Positions 33,079 to 42,518 of a stretch of 64,000 nucleotides of DNA are shown here, piece by piece. Source of the stretch: Zobellia nedashkovskayae (lineage in GTDB: Bacteria; Bacteroidota; Bacteroidia; Flavobacteriales; Flavobacteriaceae); contig NZ_JADDXR010000002.1 of assembly GCF_015330125.1 (NCBI RefSeq), forward strand, positions 1,984,001 to 2,048,000, given 5' to 3'. The notes below the pieces were generated by a model that saw only the letters and a program-made list of their open reading frames with translations, had not been told where the DNA came from and searched no databases. Position 1 is the stretch's first letter, and the number at the start of each line of letters is the position of its first letter. A program made the translations under genes and the position numbers.

Positions 33079-34362
33079 TTAAATACCTTCCTTTAATCGG
33101 TTTGCATCTAACTTCAAGAAAATAAATAGTAAAGCCGTAAAGAATAGGAGTCCTGATCCACCATAACTAAAGAAGGGTAGGGGAATACCAATTGTTGGCA
33201 GCACGCCTATTACCATACCAATGTTTATAAAGTAGTGGACAAGCAGTATGGAAATAACACCATAACCGTACATACGGGCAAATCCTGTTTTTTGACGTTC
33301 CGAAAGATAGACCAGTCGCAATAATAAAAAAGTAAAAAGTAAGACAACCGTTGCGGTTCCTAAAAAGCCCCATTCTTCACCAACGGTACTAAAAATATAA
33401 TCCGTATGTTGCTCGGGTACAAAATCACCTTTGGTTCGGGTCCCTTCCAAAAAGCCTTTTCCAAAGAAACCACCAGATTCAATAGCTTTTTCCGATTGAT
33501 AGGTGTTGTAGCCTATAGTTTTTCTAATGTAATCTAATTTGGCAGGGTCTTTCTCTAATCGTAACCAGAGACTGAAACGATCTCGGTGACGTTGCTCAAA
33601 AACATTGTTGAAAACAAAATCAACAGAAAGCGAAAATAAAATGGTCAGAACCACAGCTATTGCAGTGGGAATGACTGGGACACGGAATTTTTTCTTTTTT
33701 AGAAGAAAGAAAATTATCAAGATTAATGCAATACTGATTGTAATCCAAATAGTACCGAACATCAACGTAGTTACAAAAACCATGATAGCGAAAAAGGCTA
33801 TGCCCAGATAATAAATAGGAAGTCCTTCTCTAAAAATCACAAAACTTAAGGAGAAGAAAACCAGCGCACTACCCGGATCCGGTTGTGGTATAATTAATAT
33901 AGCCGGTATTAATATAATCAAGAAAGCGTACAGCTGATCTTTATTTCGTTTTATATCTGTTTGGATATCACTTAGATACTTTGCTAATGCCAAGGCTGTT
34001 GCCACTTTGGCAAGTTCAGAAGGTTGTAGGTTGAAAAACCCCAAGTCGTACCATGAAGTAGCACCTGCAATAGTTTTACCAAAAACAAACAGACCCAGTA
34101 GCAGTACCATGGATATGATGTAGAGTACACTAGAGAAGCGTTCGTAAAAGTTAGCCTCCAGAGCCAATAGTATTACAATTGATGCAAAGCTGGTAAGGAT
34201 AAAGAAAAGCTGTTTGCCGTGTAACGTCCCAAAATCGAATATGGAAGAATCGCTTTCGGAAAAGGTACTTGAATAGATGTTTACCCACCCAATAGTTAAT
34301 AAGAGGACGTAGAATAAAACAGTAAGCCAATCAAGACGTTTGAGGACACTTTTGCCGGTCAT
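33079..34362 (-). CDS. rodA: Rod-shape peptidoglycan polymerase RodA (SEDS)
   Basis: This 427-residue polytopic SEDS glycosyltransferase polymerises glycan strands in the elongation complex. It has about ten helices. Visible signatures are GATSWYDLGFFNLQPSELAK, the IPQPDPGSALVF loop with its conserved Asp, and the C-terminal GIPLPFFSYGGSGLLF. It is preceded at 3 bp by its partner transpeptidase gene and ends the mreBCD-mrdA-rodA operon. Confidence 0.97.
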   Translation of the reverse strand: MTGKSVLKRLDWLTVLFYVLLLTIGWVNIYSSTFSESDSSIFDFGTLHGKQLFFILTSFASIVILLALEANFYERFSSVLYIISMVLLLGLFVFGKTIAGATSWYDLGFFNLQPSELAKVATALALAKYLSDIQTDIKRNKDQLYAFLIILIPAILIIPQPDPGSALVFFSLSFVIFREGLPIYYLGIAFFAIMVFVTTLMFGTIWITISIALILIIFFLLKKKKFRVPVIPTAIAVVLTILFSLSVDFVFNNVFEQRHRDRFSLWLRLEKDPAKLDYIRKTIGYNTYQSEKAIESGGFFGKGFLEGTRTKGDFVPEQHTDYIFSTVGEEWGFLGTATVVLLFTFLLLRLVYLSERQKTGFARMYGYGVISILLVHYFINIGMVIGVLPTIGIPLPFFSYGGSGLLFFTALLFIFLKLDANRLKEGI

Positions 34363-34365
34363 ATG

Positions 34366-36285
34366 CTATTCTTCTGATTGATTTTGAGCTTTATATACGC
34401 TCGAATGCTTACTCCAATCGTATTCGTTTATTTTAAATTCCTTACCGCTATAAGGCTTGGCATATTCGTGCTCCAAAGTTCTCTCTAACATCCTTTTTTC
34501 AAGGTCTGTACGGGTAATCTCTCTTTTTATGTATTTTTCAATCATTAAAGAGGCGATATGGCCTGCATATCTAGAGCCATAATATCCGTTTTGAATATAT
34601 ACTGCAATGGCAATTTTTGGATTTTCTACAGGGGCAAAGGCTACAAAAACTGAGTTATCCGTTAGCTGAGTTCTAACGCTATCTATTTTAACGTAGTTTT
34701 CTACTGTACCTGTTTTTCCGGCAATTTCAATATCCGGAATCTGTACGTACCTAGCTGTTCCTTTGTGGTAAACATCCGCCATACCCTGAATTACAGGTTC
34801 AAAATGTCTTTTGTCTATGGTGGTATATTTAGGCTCTACAAAATCCGGGATATCAATTTTTTTACCATCTACTTTTTTAAGAACATGAGGGGTAAAGAAA
34901 TAGCCTCTATTGGCAATTGCAGCTGTCATGTTTGCTAATTGAATTGGCGTAACATTTACTTCTCCTTGGCCAATAGCATTAGAGTATGTAGTGGTGGCAG
35001 ACCACCTTTTGTCTCCCACTCCGTACCATTTGTTATAGAGATCAGTACTGGGAACGCTACCTGGCCTCCCTGTATAAAGGTCAGAGCCTAAATATGAGCC
35101 TAAGCCAAAACTTTTGACGTGTTTTTCCCAAGCGTCCATTGCTTCACTATTGGATGGAAATTGCTCGAATATTTTTTTATAAGCTCCAACAAAATAGGCA
35201 TTGCACGAAAGGTATATCCCATTATTCAGGTTTCTTGTTCCACCTCCGCAATGGCAGCCTTTTTTATGTCTTCCTATAAAAAAACCGTGGTGGCATGTAA
35301 ATGTTGTTGATGGGGTGATTGCTCCTTCTTGTAATGCAATTAATGCGTTAATTGTTTTGAAGGGAGATCCTGGACTTTTTTCAAAAGAAATAGATCTATC
35401 AAACGTTGGTTTTGAAATAGAGTCGTAATGTAATTTGCTGTAATTAGCAGATCTTTTTCTCCCCACTAAAAGAGATGGGTCATAGGTGGGGCCGGAAATC
35501 ATAGATAATATTTCACCCGTAGCAGGTTCAATAGCAACAATGCCGCCCCATTTACCGACCATAAGCCTTTCTCCATATTCCTGTAGCTCTTTATCAATTG
35601 TTATATTGATTTCAAAACCTTGTTCAGGTAAGGTATCCAAAGTTCCATTTTTATAAGGACCAATATCTCTATTGAAACGATCTTTTTGAATGTACTGTAC
35701 ACCTTTTCTACCTCTTAAAATATCTTCATATACCTTTTCTACTCCGGTACGTCCGGTAAGTTCACCTTGAACATAGTACGGATTTTTGGTTAAGTCTCTT
35801 TCGTTTACTTCACTAATATAGCCTAAAACATTAGCGCCACTATTAGTGTCATAGTAACGTAAAGAGCGTTTTTGAATATAGAAACCAGCATAATGGCGCA
35901 TTTTCTCCTGAAGCATTGCATAATCTTCTTTGGAGAGCTGTGGCACAAAAACCGATGGTAACCTTGGGGAATATATTCTAGCTTTTCGTAATTCTTTTTT
36001 AAATTTTTCCTTATCAATTTTAAGAAGTCCACAGAGCTCTAAAGTATCTAATTCACGAACCTCACGCGGAATAACCATTACATCATATGCTGGGTCATTA
36101 CCAACCAAAAGCTTTCCGTTTCTATCATATATATAACCACGCTCAGGATAATCATAAACCCTTTTTATAGCGGGGTCTTCCAATACTTGGTCTGGCGAAA
36201 AGCTGAATATCTGCAGATAAGAGAGTCTGCCGAGAAACGTAATGCCAATGATTACAATAATGGATGATAATAACAGCTTTTTCAT
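34366..36285 (-). CDS. mrdA: Penicillin-binding protein 2 (elongation transpeptidase)
   Basis: This 639-residue class B PBP has an N-terminal TM helix, a dimerisation/pedestal domain (YPERGYIYDRNGKLLVGNDPAYDV) and a transpeptidase domain. The active-site Ser/Lys are in KSPGSPFKT (near 305), followed by SCN (near 356) and KTGT (near 523). A Cys-rich insertion precedes SCN (TFTCHHGFFIGRHKKGCHCG), a feature I associate with Bacteroidota PBP2; it may form a disulfide or metal site. It works with RodA and MreBCD to build the lateral wall. Confidence 0.96.
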   Translation of the reverse strand: MKKLLLSSIIVIIGITFLGRLSYLQIFSFSPDQVLEDPAIKRVYDYPERGYIYDRNGKLLVGNDPAYDVMVIPREVRELDTLELCGLLKIDKEKFKKELRKARIYSPRLPSVFVPQLSKEDYAMLQEKMRHYAGFYIQKRSLRYYDTNSGANVLGYISEVNERDLTKNPYYVQGELTGRTGVEKVYEDILRGRKGVQYIQKDRFNRDIGPYKNGTLDTLPEQGFEINITIDKELQEYGERLMVGKWGGIVAIEPATGEILSMISGPTYDPSLLVGRKRSANYSKLHYDSISKPTFDRSISFEKSPGSPFKTINALIALQEGAITPSTTFTCHHGFFIGRHKKGCHCGGGTRNLNNGIYLSCNAYFVGAYKKIFEQFPSNSEAMDAWEKHVKSFGLGSYLGSDLYTGRPGSVPSTDLYNKWYGVGDKRWSATTTYSNAIGQGEVNVTPIQLANMTAAIANRGYFFTPHVLKKVDGKKIDIPDFVEPKYTTIDKRHFEPVIQGMADVYHKGTARYVQIPDIEIAGKTGTVENYVKIDSVRTQLTDNSVFVAFAPVENPKIAIAVYIQNGYYGSRYAGHIASLMIEKYIKREITRTDLEKRMLERTLEHEYAKPYSGKEFKINEYDWSKHSSVYKAQNQSEE

Positions 36286-36330
36286 CTTAGATGAAATTTT
36301 AATTTAAGAAGTTTATACTTTTCTGCTTTT

Positions 36331-36840
36331 CTACTCTTTACGGACACTGAAAAGTGAACCGAATAATAAGCAAAGAATAAGAGTTGCGGTGCCCGTAGCT
36401 AATACTTTCTTCAAAATTAATAGGAAATTAGCCAAACTAAAAATTTCCAGGGTAAAGAAAACAAGGTGATGTACTATAATTAATAACGCCAAATATGTAA
36501 TTTGTTGTACCCTAGTGGTATTACTTAATTTAAAACTTTGAAATTCAAAGTTTACACCAAAAACAAATCTCATTATTGCGGGTCTCATGTAGGCTATAGT
36601 AATGGTAGATGCCGCATGTATTGCCATAGTGTCCGAAAAGAAATCTATAGCAATCCCTAGTAAAAAACCCAAACCAATGAATGCTGCTCTATTCTCCTTT
36701 ATAGGGTACCAATAAAGAAACAAAATATAAACCATTGGGTTGATGAAGCCGAAAAAATTCAACTTATTGAACACCAGTACCTGTACTAGTACCAATAGTA
36801 TAAAACGAATGACATTTAAGAAGTAATAATTACTGACCAT
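36331..36840 (-). CDS. mreD: Rod-shape-determining protein MreD
   Basis: The 169-residue inner-membrane protein has about five hydrophobic helices and matches MreD by length, character and place between mreC and mrdA. The start overlaps the mreC stop by 11 bp. The LLGIAIDFFSDTMAIHAAS segment is the best conserved part of the family. It links the MreB-MreC elongasome to the transpeptidase complex. Confidence 0.92.
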   Translation of the reverse strand: MVSNYYFLNVIRFILLVLVQVLVFNKLNFFGFINPMVYILFLYWYPIKENRAAFIGLGFLLGIAIDFFSDTMAIHAASTITIAYMRPAIMRFVFGVNFEFQSFKLSNTTRVQQITYLALLIIVHHLVFFTLEIFSLANFLLILKKVLATGTATLILCLLFGSLFSVRKE

Positions 36841-37651
36841 TTGTCTCCGTTAGTTTTTCTAGTTTTAAAATTTCTTCGCGATAAGAATTGTCTATTATAT
36901 AGACGTTCTTAATATTGGTCATATCATTAAAAAGTGCCACATCTATAGTGTAAAAACTTTGAGAGGTGTTGAGATCAAATTTTCTAATAGTGCCAATAGG
37001 AATGTTTTCGGGAAAAATACTGCTCATGCCTCCGGTTACAATGGTGTCACCAATCGTAAGTGGTACTAGCCTGGGTATATCTACCAATTGAACTACGTTA
37101 TACCTTTTTGTGTCCCATACCAAGGAACCAAAATGATCGGTGTTTTTTATCTTGGCGTTAATGTTGGATTTCTCGTTTAAAATAGACTGTACGGTGGCAA
37201 AATTTTTGGAAGTATTTTCTATAATTCCTAAAATACCCTTACTGGTAATAACACCCATATCCGGTGCAACGCTATCTCTACTCCCTTGGTCTATAGTAAT
37301 GTAGTTGCGTGGATCTGCAAAACTATTTTTAATGACTTTACCAGTTGTAATAGTGTAGGTTAGTTGAACTGAGTCTAAGACTATGGTGTCCAATTCTTTT
37401 CTGTTGAATAGTAACTTGCGCAAGTTTTTATTCTCTTGCATAAGTTTTTGATTCTCTGTATCGAGTCCAAAATATGTTGAAACTTCATTGGAGGTTTCTA
37501 AAATATTACCTGTTATCCAATTGGAAGAATTGAAAAAACGCGACTGGTGATACGAATGCGATTGAATCGTAAAGCCCAAGGAAACAATCATCAAAAAGAC
37601 ATAAAGAAGGAAATTCTTATATCGTATGATAAAATTGATGATCTGCTGCAT
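36830..37651 (-). CDS. mreC: Rod-shape-determining protein MreC
   Basis: The 273-residue bitopic protein has one TM helix near residues 13-29, a coiled-coil stretch (about 60-80, QKLMQENKNLRKLL) and a beta-rich periplasmic domain with ITSKGILGIIENTSKNFATVQSILNEKSNINAKI, the family signature. It organises the elongasome between MreB in the cytoplasm and PBP2 in the periplasm. It follows mreB by 89 bp. Confidence 0.95.
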   Translation of the reverse strand: MQQIINFIIRYKNFLLYVFLMIVSLGFTIQSHSYHQSRFFNSSNWITGNILETSNEVSTYFGLDTENQKLMQENKNLRKLLFNRKELDTIVLDSVQLTYTITTGKVIKNSFADPRNYITIDQGSRDSVAPDMGVITSKGILGIIENTSKNFATVQSILNEKSNINAKIKNTDHFGSLVWDTKRYNVVQLVDIPRLVPLTIGDTIVTGGMSSIFPENIPIGTIRKFDLNTSQSFYTIDVALFNDMTNIKNVYIIDNSYREEILKLEKLTETNGQ

Positions 37652-37740
37652 TCACTATTAGATTTGGTGAAACCTGCGAAGCAATTCCGAATGGAAATAA
37701 AGTTTAAAACCTTTTGAAATCGCCCCGAAATCTTTAGGTT

Positions 37741-38769
37741 TTATTTGATAAGGATACTCTTGTAGCGCTCTAAGTTTTTAAGTGCTATGCCTGTACCTCT
37801 AACTACTGCTCGTAGCGGGTCTTCGGCAATGTATACAGGTAGGTCTGTTTTTTGTGATAACCTTCTGTCAAGTCCACGTAGCATAGAGCCACCACCGGCT
37901 AAGTAAATACCGGTGTTATAAATATCGGCAGCTAGTTCTGGAGGTGTCTGTGAAAGTGTCTCCATAACGGCATCTTCTACACGAAGTATAGATTTATCCA
38001 ATGCTTTAGCAATTTCACGATATGAAATCTGAACTTGCTTAGGCTTACCAGTCAATAGATCACGACCTTGCACAGATTTTTCATCTGGTGGAGTCTGTAA
38101 ATCTTCTGTGGCAGAACCTATTTCTATTTTTATGCTTTCTGCGGTAGCTTCACCTACATATAGGTTGTGCTGAGTACGCATGTAGTAAATAATGTCGTTA
38201 GTGAAAACATCACCTGCAATCTTAACAGATTTATCGCAAACAATACCACCTAAAGCTATTACGGCAATTTCTGTAGTACCACCTCCTATGTCAACAATCA
38301 TGTTTCCTTTGGGTTGCATGATGTCTAGACCAATACCTATAGCTGCGGCCATTGGCTCGTGAATTAAGTAAACTTCTTTACCATTTACACGTTCTGCGGA
38401 TTCTTTTACCGCACGCATTTCTACTTCTGTAATACCAGAAGGAATACATATAACCATGCGCAATGCAGGTGGAAACCATTTTTTCTTTAAAGCAGGAATG
38501 TTCTTTATGAACATATTAATCATCTTCTCAGATGCATCAAAATCTGCAATAACCCCATCTTTTAAGGGACGGATAGTCTTAATATTTTCGTGAGTTTTAC
38601 CCTGCATCATGTTGGCTTCTTTACCAACGGCGATGATTTTGCCAGAAATACGATCTCGGGCTACGATAGATGGACTATCTACAACTACCTTGTCATTGTG
38701 TATGATTAGGGTGTTCGCCGTACCTAAATCGATGGCGATTTCCTCAGTCAAGAAATCAAAAAATCCCAT
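37741..38769 (-). CDS. mreB: Actin-like rod-shape protein MreB
   Basis: The 342-residue actin homologue polymerises under the membrane and directs lateral wall growth. Signatures are DLGTANTLI (phosphate-1), IDIGGGTTEIAVIALGG-like phosphate-2 (VDIGGGTTE), PRFLIHEPM-like (YLIHEPMAAAIG) and GIYLAGGGSMLRGLDRRLS. It opens the mreBCD-mrdA-rodA operon. A perfect -7 box lies about 53 bp upstream, within the gap after purH. Confidence 0.97.
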   Translation of the reverse strand: MGFFDFLTEEIAIDLGTANTLIIHNDKVVVDSPSIVARDRISGKIIAVGKEANMMQGKTHENIKTIRPLKDGVIADFDASEKMINMFIKNIPALKKKWFPPALRMVICIPSGITEVEMRAVKESAERVNGKEVYLIHEPMAAAIGIGLDIMQPKGNMIVDIGGGTTEIAVIALGGIVCDKSVKIAGDVFTNDIIYYMRTQHNLYVGEATAESIKIEIGSATEDLQTPPDEKSVQGRDLLTGKPKQVQISYREIAKALDKSILRVEDAVMETLSQTPPELAADIYNTGIYLAGGGSMLRGLDRRLSQKTDLPVYIAEDPLRAVVRGTGIALKNLERYKSILIK

Positions 38770-38821
38770 TTGTAATCTGTTTGGTTATGTTACTAGCTTG
38801 ATAAGGGGTGTATTTCATCGA

Positions 38822-38829
38822 CAAAAGTA
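38822..38829 (-). promoter_or_regulatory. -7 promoter box of the mreB operon
   Basis: The minus strand reads TACTTTTG, a perfect TAnnTTTG match, just downstream of the purH stop codon and about 53 nt before the mreB start. No clear -33 TTTG is seen at the usual spacing. Confidence 0.5.
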
Positions 38830-38835
38830 ATGAAA

Positions 38836-40365
38836 TTAATGCTTGAAATGACGTGTGCCTGTCATAACCATAGATACGCTATTTTCATTACAATAATCGA
38901 TACTTAATTGGTCCTTAATGGACCCGCCCGGCTGTATAACGCTAGAAATACCACTTTTATTGGCTATCTCTACACAATCTGGGAAAGGAAAGAACGCATC
39001 GCTCGCCATTACGGCTCCTTTAAGATCAAAATTAAATGATTTTGCTTTGTGAATTGCTTGGTTCAGGGCGTCTACACGAGAGGTCTGGCCTGTTCCACTA
39101 GCACATAATTGCTTGTTTTTTGCAATAACGATAGTGTTAGATTTTGTATGCTTACATAGTTTTGAAGCGAAAATTAAATCTTCAAGATCTTGTTCTGACG
39201 GTCTGGTGTCAGTTACGTACTGTAAACCCTCTAAAGTATCCGTTCTGTGGTCTTTCTCTTGAAGCAATATTCCATTTAGACAGGTTCTAACCGTCATCTC
39301 TGGCATTTCGACTTCATTTTGAATTAAAATAATTCTATTTTTTTTGCCTTTTAAAATTTCTAGGGCATCACTTGAATAACTAGGTGCAATAACTACTTCA
39401 CAAAATAACGTATGAATTTCTTCTGCAGTTGCTTTGTCAATTTTTTTGTTGCTGATTAGAACTCCTCCGAAAGCGGAAACAGGATCTCCCGCCAATGCAT
39501 CTACATAGGCTTGGTGCAATGTGCTGCGTTGTGCCAATCCGCAAGCATTATTATGTTTTAAAATAGCGAAAGTGGGTTCGTCATTTTTGAATTCGAGCAT
39601 TAAATTTACCGCTGCATCAACATCTAATAGGTTGTTGTATGAAAGCTCTTTGCCATGTAATTTGTCGAACATGGCGTCAAAATCACCAAAGAAAAATCCT
39701 TTTTGATGTGGGTTTTCCCCATAACGTAAAACTTTTCCGTTGGTCTCGCTTATCTTTAAAGCAGCGATGTCATGATTTTTATTGAAATAATTGAAAATAG
39801 CCGTATCGTAGTGAGACGAAACATTGAACGATTTTGCAGCAAAACGTTTGCGGTCTTCTAGGCTAGTGCTACCATTTCCTTCTGAGATAACATTTAAAAA
39901 GTCTGAGTAATCTTCCATAGAGGAAACACAAAGGACATCTTTAAAGTTTTTTGCTGCTGCACGAATTAACGAAATGCCACCTATGTCTATTTTTTCAATA
40001 ATATCTTGTTCCGATGCGCCACTTGCAACGGTCTTTTCAAAAGGATAGAGGTCTACGATTACGATGTCTAATTGAGGAATTTCAAATTCTTCCAACTGTG
40101 CAACATCACTTTCATTATCCTGTCGGTTTAAGATTCCACCAAAAACTTTTGGATGCAACGTTTTGACTCTACCTCCTAAAATAGAAGGGTAACTAGTTAC
40201 ATCTTCCACGGGCACGACATCAACACCAAGGTCTTTTATGAATTTTTCGGTACCTCCTGTGGAGTAGATAGTAATACCAAGTTCTTGAAATTTTTTGATG
40301 ATTGGTTCCAATCCATCTTTATGGAATACGGAAATCAGTGCAGAAGAAGCTTTTTTGATGCTCAT
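38836..40365 (-). CDS. purH: Bifunctional AICAR formyltransferase/IMP cyclohydrolase
   Basis: The enzyme performs the last two steps of IMP synthesis. The 509-residue protein has the N-terminal MGS-like cyclohydrolase domain (1 to about 190; ALISVFHKDGLEPI, STGGTEKFI, GGRVKTLHPKVFGG) and the C-terminal formyltransferase domain with the catalytic KHNN block (ILKHNNACGLAQ; most relatives read KHNNPCG) and MASDAFFPFPD. A perfect -7 box lies about 37 bp upstream. mreB follows at 66 bp but has its own -7 box. Confidence 0.97.
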   Translation of the reverse strand: MSIKKASSALISVFHKDGLEPIIKKFQELGITIYSTGGTEKFIKDLGVDVVPVEDVTSYPSILGGRVKTLHPKVFGGILNRQDNESDVAQLEEFEIPQLDIVIVDLYPFEKTVASGASEQDIIEKIDIGGISLIRAAAKNFKDVLCVSSMEDYSDFLNVISEGNGSTSLEDRKRFAAKSFNVSSHYDTAIFNYFNKNHDIAALKISETNGKVLRYGENPHQKGFFFGDFDAMFDKLHGKELSYNNLLDVDAAVNLMLEFKNDEPTFAILKHNNACGLAQRSTLHQAYVDALAGDPVSAFGGVLISNKKIDKATAEEIHTLFCEVVIAPSYSSDALEILKGKKNRIILIQNEVEMPEMTVRTCLNGILLQEKDHRTDTLEGLQYVTDTRPSEQDLEDLIFASKLCKHTKSNTIVIAKNKQLCASGTGQTSRVDALNQAIHKAKSFNFDLKGAVMASDAFFPFPDCVEIANKSGISSVIQPGGSIKDQLSIDYCNENSVSMVMTGTRHFKH

Positions 40366-40401
40366 TTTAATGGGATGTAGTTACTAAGTTTTAAAGACAT
40401 G

Positions 40402-40409
40402 CAAAAATA
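40402..40409 (-). promoter_or_regulatory. -7 promoter box of purH
   Basis: The minus strand reads TATTTTTG (perfect TAnnTTTG), about 37 nt before the purH ATG, in a very A/T-rich stretch. Confidence 0.45.
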
Positions 40410-40539
40410 CTTTTTTTGAAAGAAAAAATGGGCGAGGTTATTAACAAAACTGCTAAAGTTTTAAACCGATTGTGTCAAATAAGACGGGGCGGCATCGATA
40501 AACGGCATTATGATAACTAAAAAGGTCCTTGAAGTTACA

Positions 40540-40998
40540 TTAAAAGGTGTAGATTTTGGCGACTTCGGTATTTACAAACTCTAAAAAGCGCTCATCTTCT
40601 TCAGTAAATGGGTCAGGAGTATTGGAGTCAATATCAATCTGGCCTACGTTTTCACCATCAATAAATAAAGGAACTACAATTTCTGCTTTTACGGTAATGC
40701 TGCATGCTATGTAATTATCTTGCGCCTTTACATCTGGCACCACAAAATTTTGATTAGATACGGCTACTTGTCCGCAAATTCCTTTTCCGAAAGGTATGAT
40801 AATATGATCGGTAGGAGCGCCCGCATATGGTCCTAGCTTTAGTTCTTCTTTGTTTCCGTTCTTAAAATAGAACCCTACCCAGTCATAATGAGGTACAGTT
40901 TCTTTAAGAAGTTCGCAAAGGTTCTGAAGGCGTTCGTCTACGGTTAAAGAGGCGGAGTTAAGTATAGTGCTAGTTTTGATTCGTAAGTCGTTAAACAT
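40540..40998 (-). CDS. GAF-domain protein, free methionine-R-sulfoxide reductase-like
   Basis: The 152-residue single GAF domain resembles fRMsr enzymes, which reduce free Met-R-sulfoxide. It keeps WVGFYF (40-45), GKGICGQVA with Cys75, NYIACSITVKAEIVVP with Cys99 (the catalytic position) and Glu106, and IDIDS with Asp122/124. The third Cys found in E. coli and yeast enzymes is Val here, and the usual ACD is ACS, so the thiol chemistry may differ. It is monocistronic with its own -7 box. It is the fourth Msr-type gene within 11 kb. Confidence 0.8.
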   Translation of the reverse strand: MFNDLRIKTSTILNSASLTVDERLQNLCELLKETVPHYDWVGFYFKNGNKEELKLGPYAGAPTDHIIIPFGKGICGQVAVSNQNFVVPDVKAQDNYIACSITVKAEIVVPLFIDGENVGQIDIDSNTPDPFTEEDERFLEFVNTEVAKIYTF

Positions 40999-41012
40999 GC
41001 TAATTTTTTATG

Positions 41013-41020
41013 CAAAAATA
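41013..41020 (-). promoter_or_regulatory. -7 promoter box of the GAF/fRMsr-like gene
   Basis: The minus strand reads TATTTTTG (perfect TAnnTTTG), 14 nt before the ATG. It follows directly on the terminator of the upstream lipoprotein gene. Confidence 0.5.
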
Positions 41021-41033
41021 AACTATTGAAAAC

Positions 41034-41069
41034 AAAAAAAGGGATGCCGAATTAACGACATCCCTTTTT
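41034..41069 (-). terminator. Terminator of the unknown lipoprotein gene
   Basis: AAAGGGATG pairs with CATCCCTTT around a 12-nt loop, with a T-run on the minus-strand 3' side. It lies 16 bp beyond the stop codon. Confidence 0.85.
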
Positions 41070-41084
41070 GATATATGAATAGTA

Positions 41085-42152
41085 TTAAGGCTGGATTTTC
41101 ACGTCAAAAACAATATAGTCATCGTTGTCAAAACCTGCTTGGATTTCTGTAATTTTTATAAGGCCTTTTTTACCATAGTTATCTACGAACTCAATAACGT
41201 CGCCTACGGCTAAAACACCCGTTGTTTGTAAAGTTGATTGAGAAACGAAGTCTAAATCACCTGACAAAGTAATTCCATCAAAACCAGTGCCGTTTGTTGT
41301 AGAAAGTTGAAAATAAGTTTCGTTCAAAGTCTCGCTAGCAGCATTTTCTTCGCTCGCTCCAGGCTTTAAACCTTCTACGTCAAAACCAAAGGACTCATCA
41401 TAGGTTGCTGTTGAGGCAAAATAAGCTTCAGTTGTATAGTAATATCCAAAATCCCAGAAAGCCCTGAATTCCGGTCCTTTGTTTATTTTGTATACGGTTC
41501 CGTCTAATAAAGAAAAGAATGATTCTGTCGTGCCGTCTGCTGCCGGCGCAAATAGTTTAACATCTGTAAACGAACGAACTTCTGCTGCAGCGTTAACTCC
41601 GTTACCAACTTTAACAGTGATAGTTCCTACCCCTAAAGCTAATCTTTTGTTAGCATCTCTAAAATCTCCTTTTCCAGTTGTTGTCCAAAAATGGTAAACA
41701 ATCTCTCCGTTATCAATATCTGGAACAGGAAGTTCAAAAGTAAAATCAATAGCTTTCTGAGTATCTCCATCTAAATCAACAGAACCATCACCTTTTAGAG
41801 CTTGTGTAAGATCTTTACCTTCTATGTTGAAATTGTTAAATGGCATTTCACCACTGCCAGATACGTTTTGGGTAATATATAACCTCTTTTGATTTGAGGT
41901 AGATGTATAAATGATACGTCCTGGTACTGTTGTGCTAACTTCGCCAGAGGCTTCGGCAAACAAAATGTCGCCTGAAGAGTCACTGTCGTTAATTATAAGT
42001 GTAGCAACGGTTTCTTCATCTGTGTCGTCTTGTTCTTCATCTATAGGCGTGTCAAACACGGAGCCATCGTCGCTACTACAGCTAGATACCATAAATGCTA
42101 GTGCAAAAATTGCAAATCCTGATTTTACTACTGTTCTAATATTTTTTTTCAT
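41085..42152 (-). CDS. Unknown exported lipoprotein
   Basis: The 355-residue product has a lipobox (AFMVSSCSSDD) followed by a very acidic linker (DEEQDDTDEETV), typical of surface-exposed Bacteroidota lipoproteins. The remainder looks all-beta, with alternating short strands and many Thr, Gly and Asp residues, perhaps two sandwich domains. I recognise no named family. It has its own terminator and faces away from the metal-uptake genes across a long divergent gap, so it could share regulation with them, but nothing in the protein shows this. Confidence 0.8.
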   Translation of the reverse strand: MKKNIRTVVKSGFAIFALAFMVSSCSSDDGSVFDTPIDEEQDDTDEETVATLIINDSDSSGDILFAEASGEVSTTVPGRIIYTSTSNQKRLYITQNVSGSGEMPFNNFNIEGKDLTQALKGDGSVDLDGDTQKAIDFTFELPVPDIDNGEIVYHFWTTTGKGDFRDANKRLALGVGTITVKVGNGVNAAAEVRSFTDVKLFAPAADGTTESFFSLLDGTVYKINKGPEFRAFWDFGYYYTTEAYFASTATYDESFGFDVEGLKPGASEENAASETLNETYFQLSTTNGTGFDGITLSGDLDFVSQSTLQTTGVLAVGDVIEFVDNYGKKGLIKITEIQAGFDNDDYIVFDVKIQP

Positions 42153-42518
42153 TACTAAAATTTTAAGTTCAATATGGTTAGTGAATCGGATGTGTTGTAA
42201 GTTTAATCCGTCATGTCATAACTCAAAAACGGGGTGTTAAGTATGTGAAAGGTGAAAAAAAACGGATAAATCGAGCATTTTAACTGAAAATGAGGAGTTT
42301 GGAATACATCTGTTGTACAAGTGTTTCTATGGTTGAAGTACCCTTTTGAAAGCATGGGACTTTACATTCTGAGGTAAACTTATGGTTTGCTTTTTTTGTA
42401 CGGATTTTTTTTGAGGTCTTGACCAAAGTGAGCAATCTGTACAATGGTTTTACGTTTTAACAGTATTGATGGAGTTCAGTTTTAGTTGTTTGAATAATTA
42501 ATATGTAATTTTGTCTTG
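42153..42518. other. 366-bp divergent non-coding region
   Basis: No ORF or RNA gene is apparent. The stretch separates the unknown lipoprotein (minus) from the metal-related operon (plus). It contains a palindrome TTGTACAA (42313-42320), a further TTGTAC (42396-42401) and GTACAA (42439-42444), and a -7 box next to the plus-strand gene. It is the longest non-coding stretch in the window. Confidence 0.6.
42506..42513 (+). promoter_or_regulatory. -7 promoter box of the metal-related operon
   Basis: TAATTTTG is a perfect TAnnTTTG match and ends 5 nt before the HYC_CC_PP gene's ATG. If used, the transcript would be leaderless or nearly so. Confidence 0.5.
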
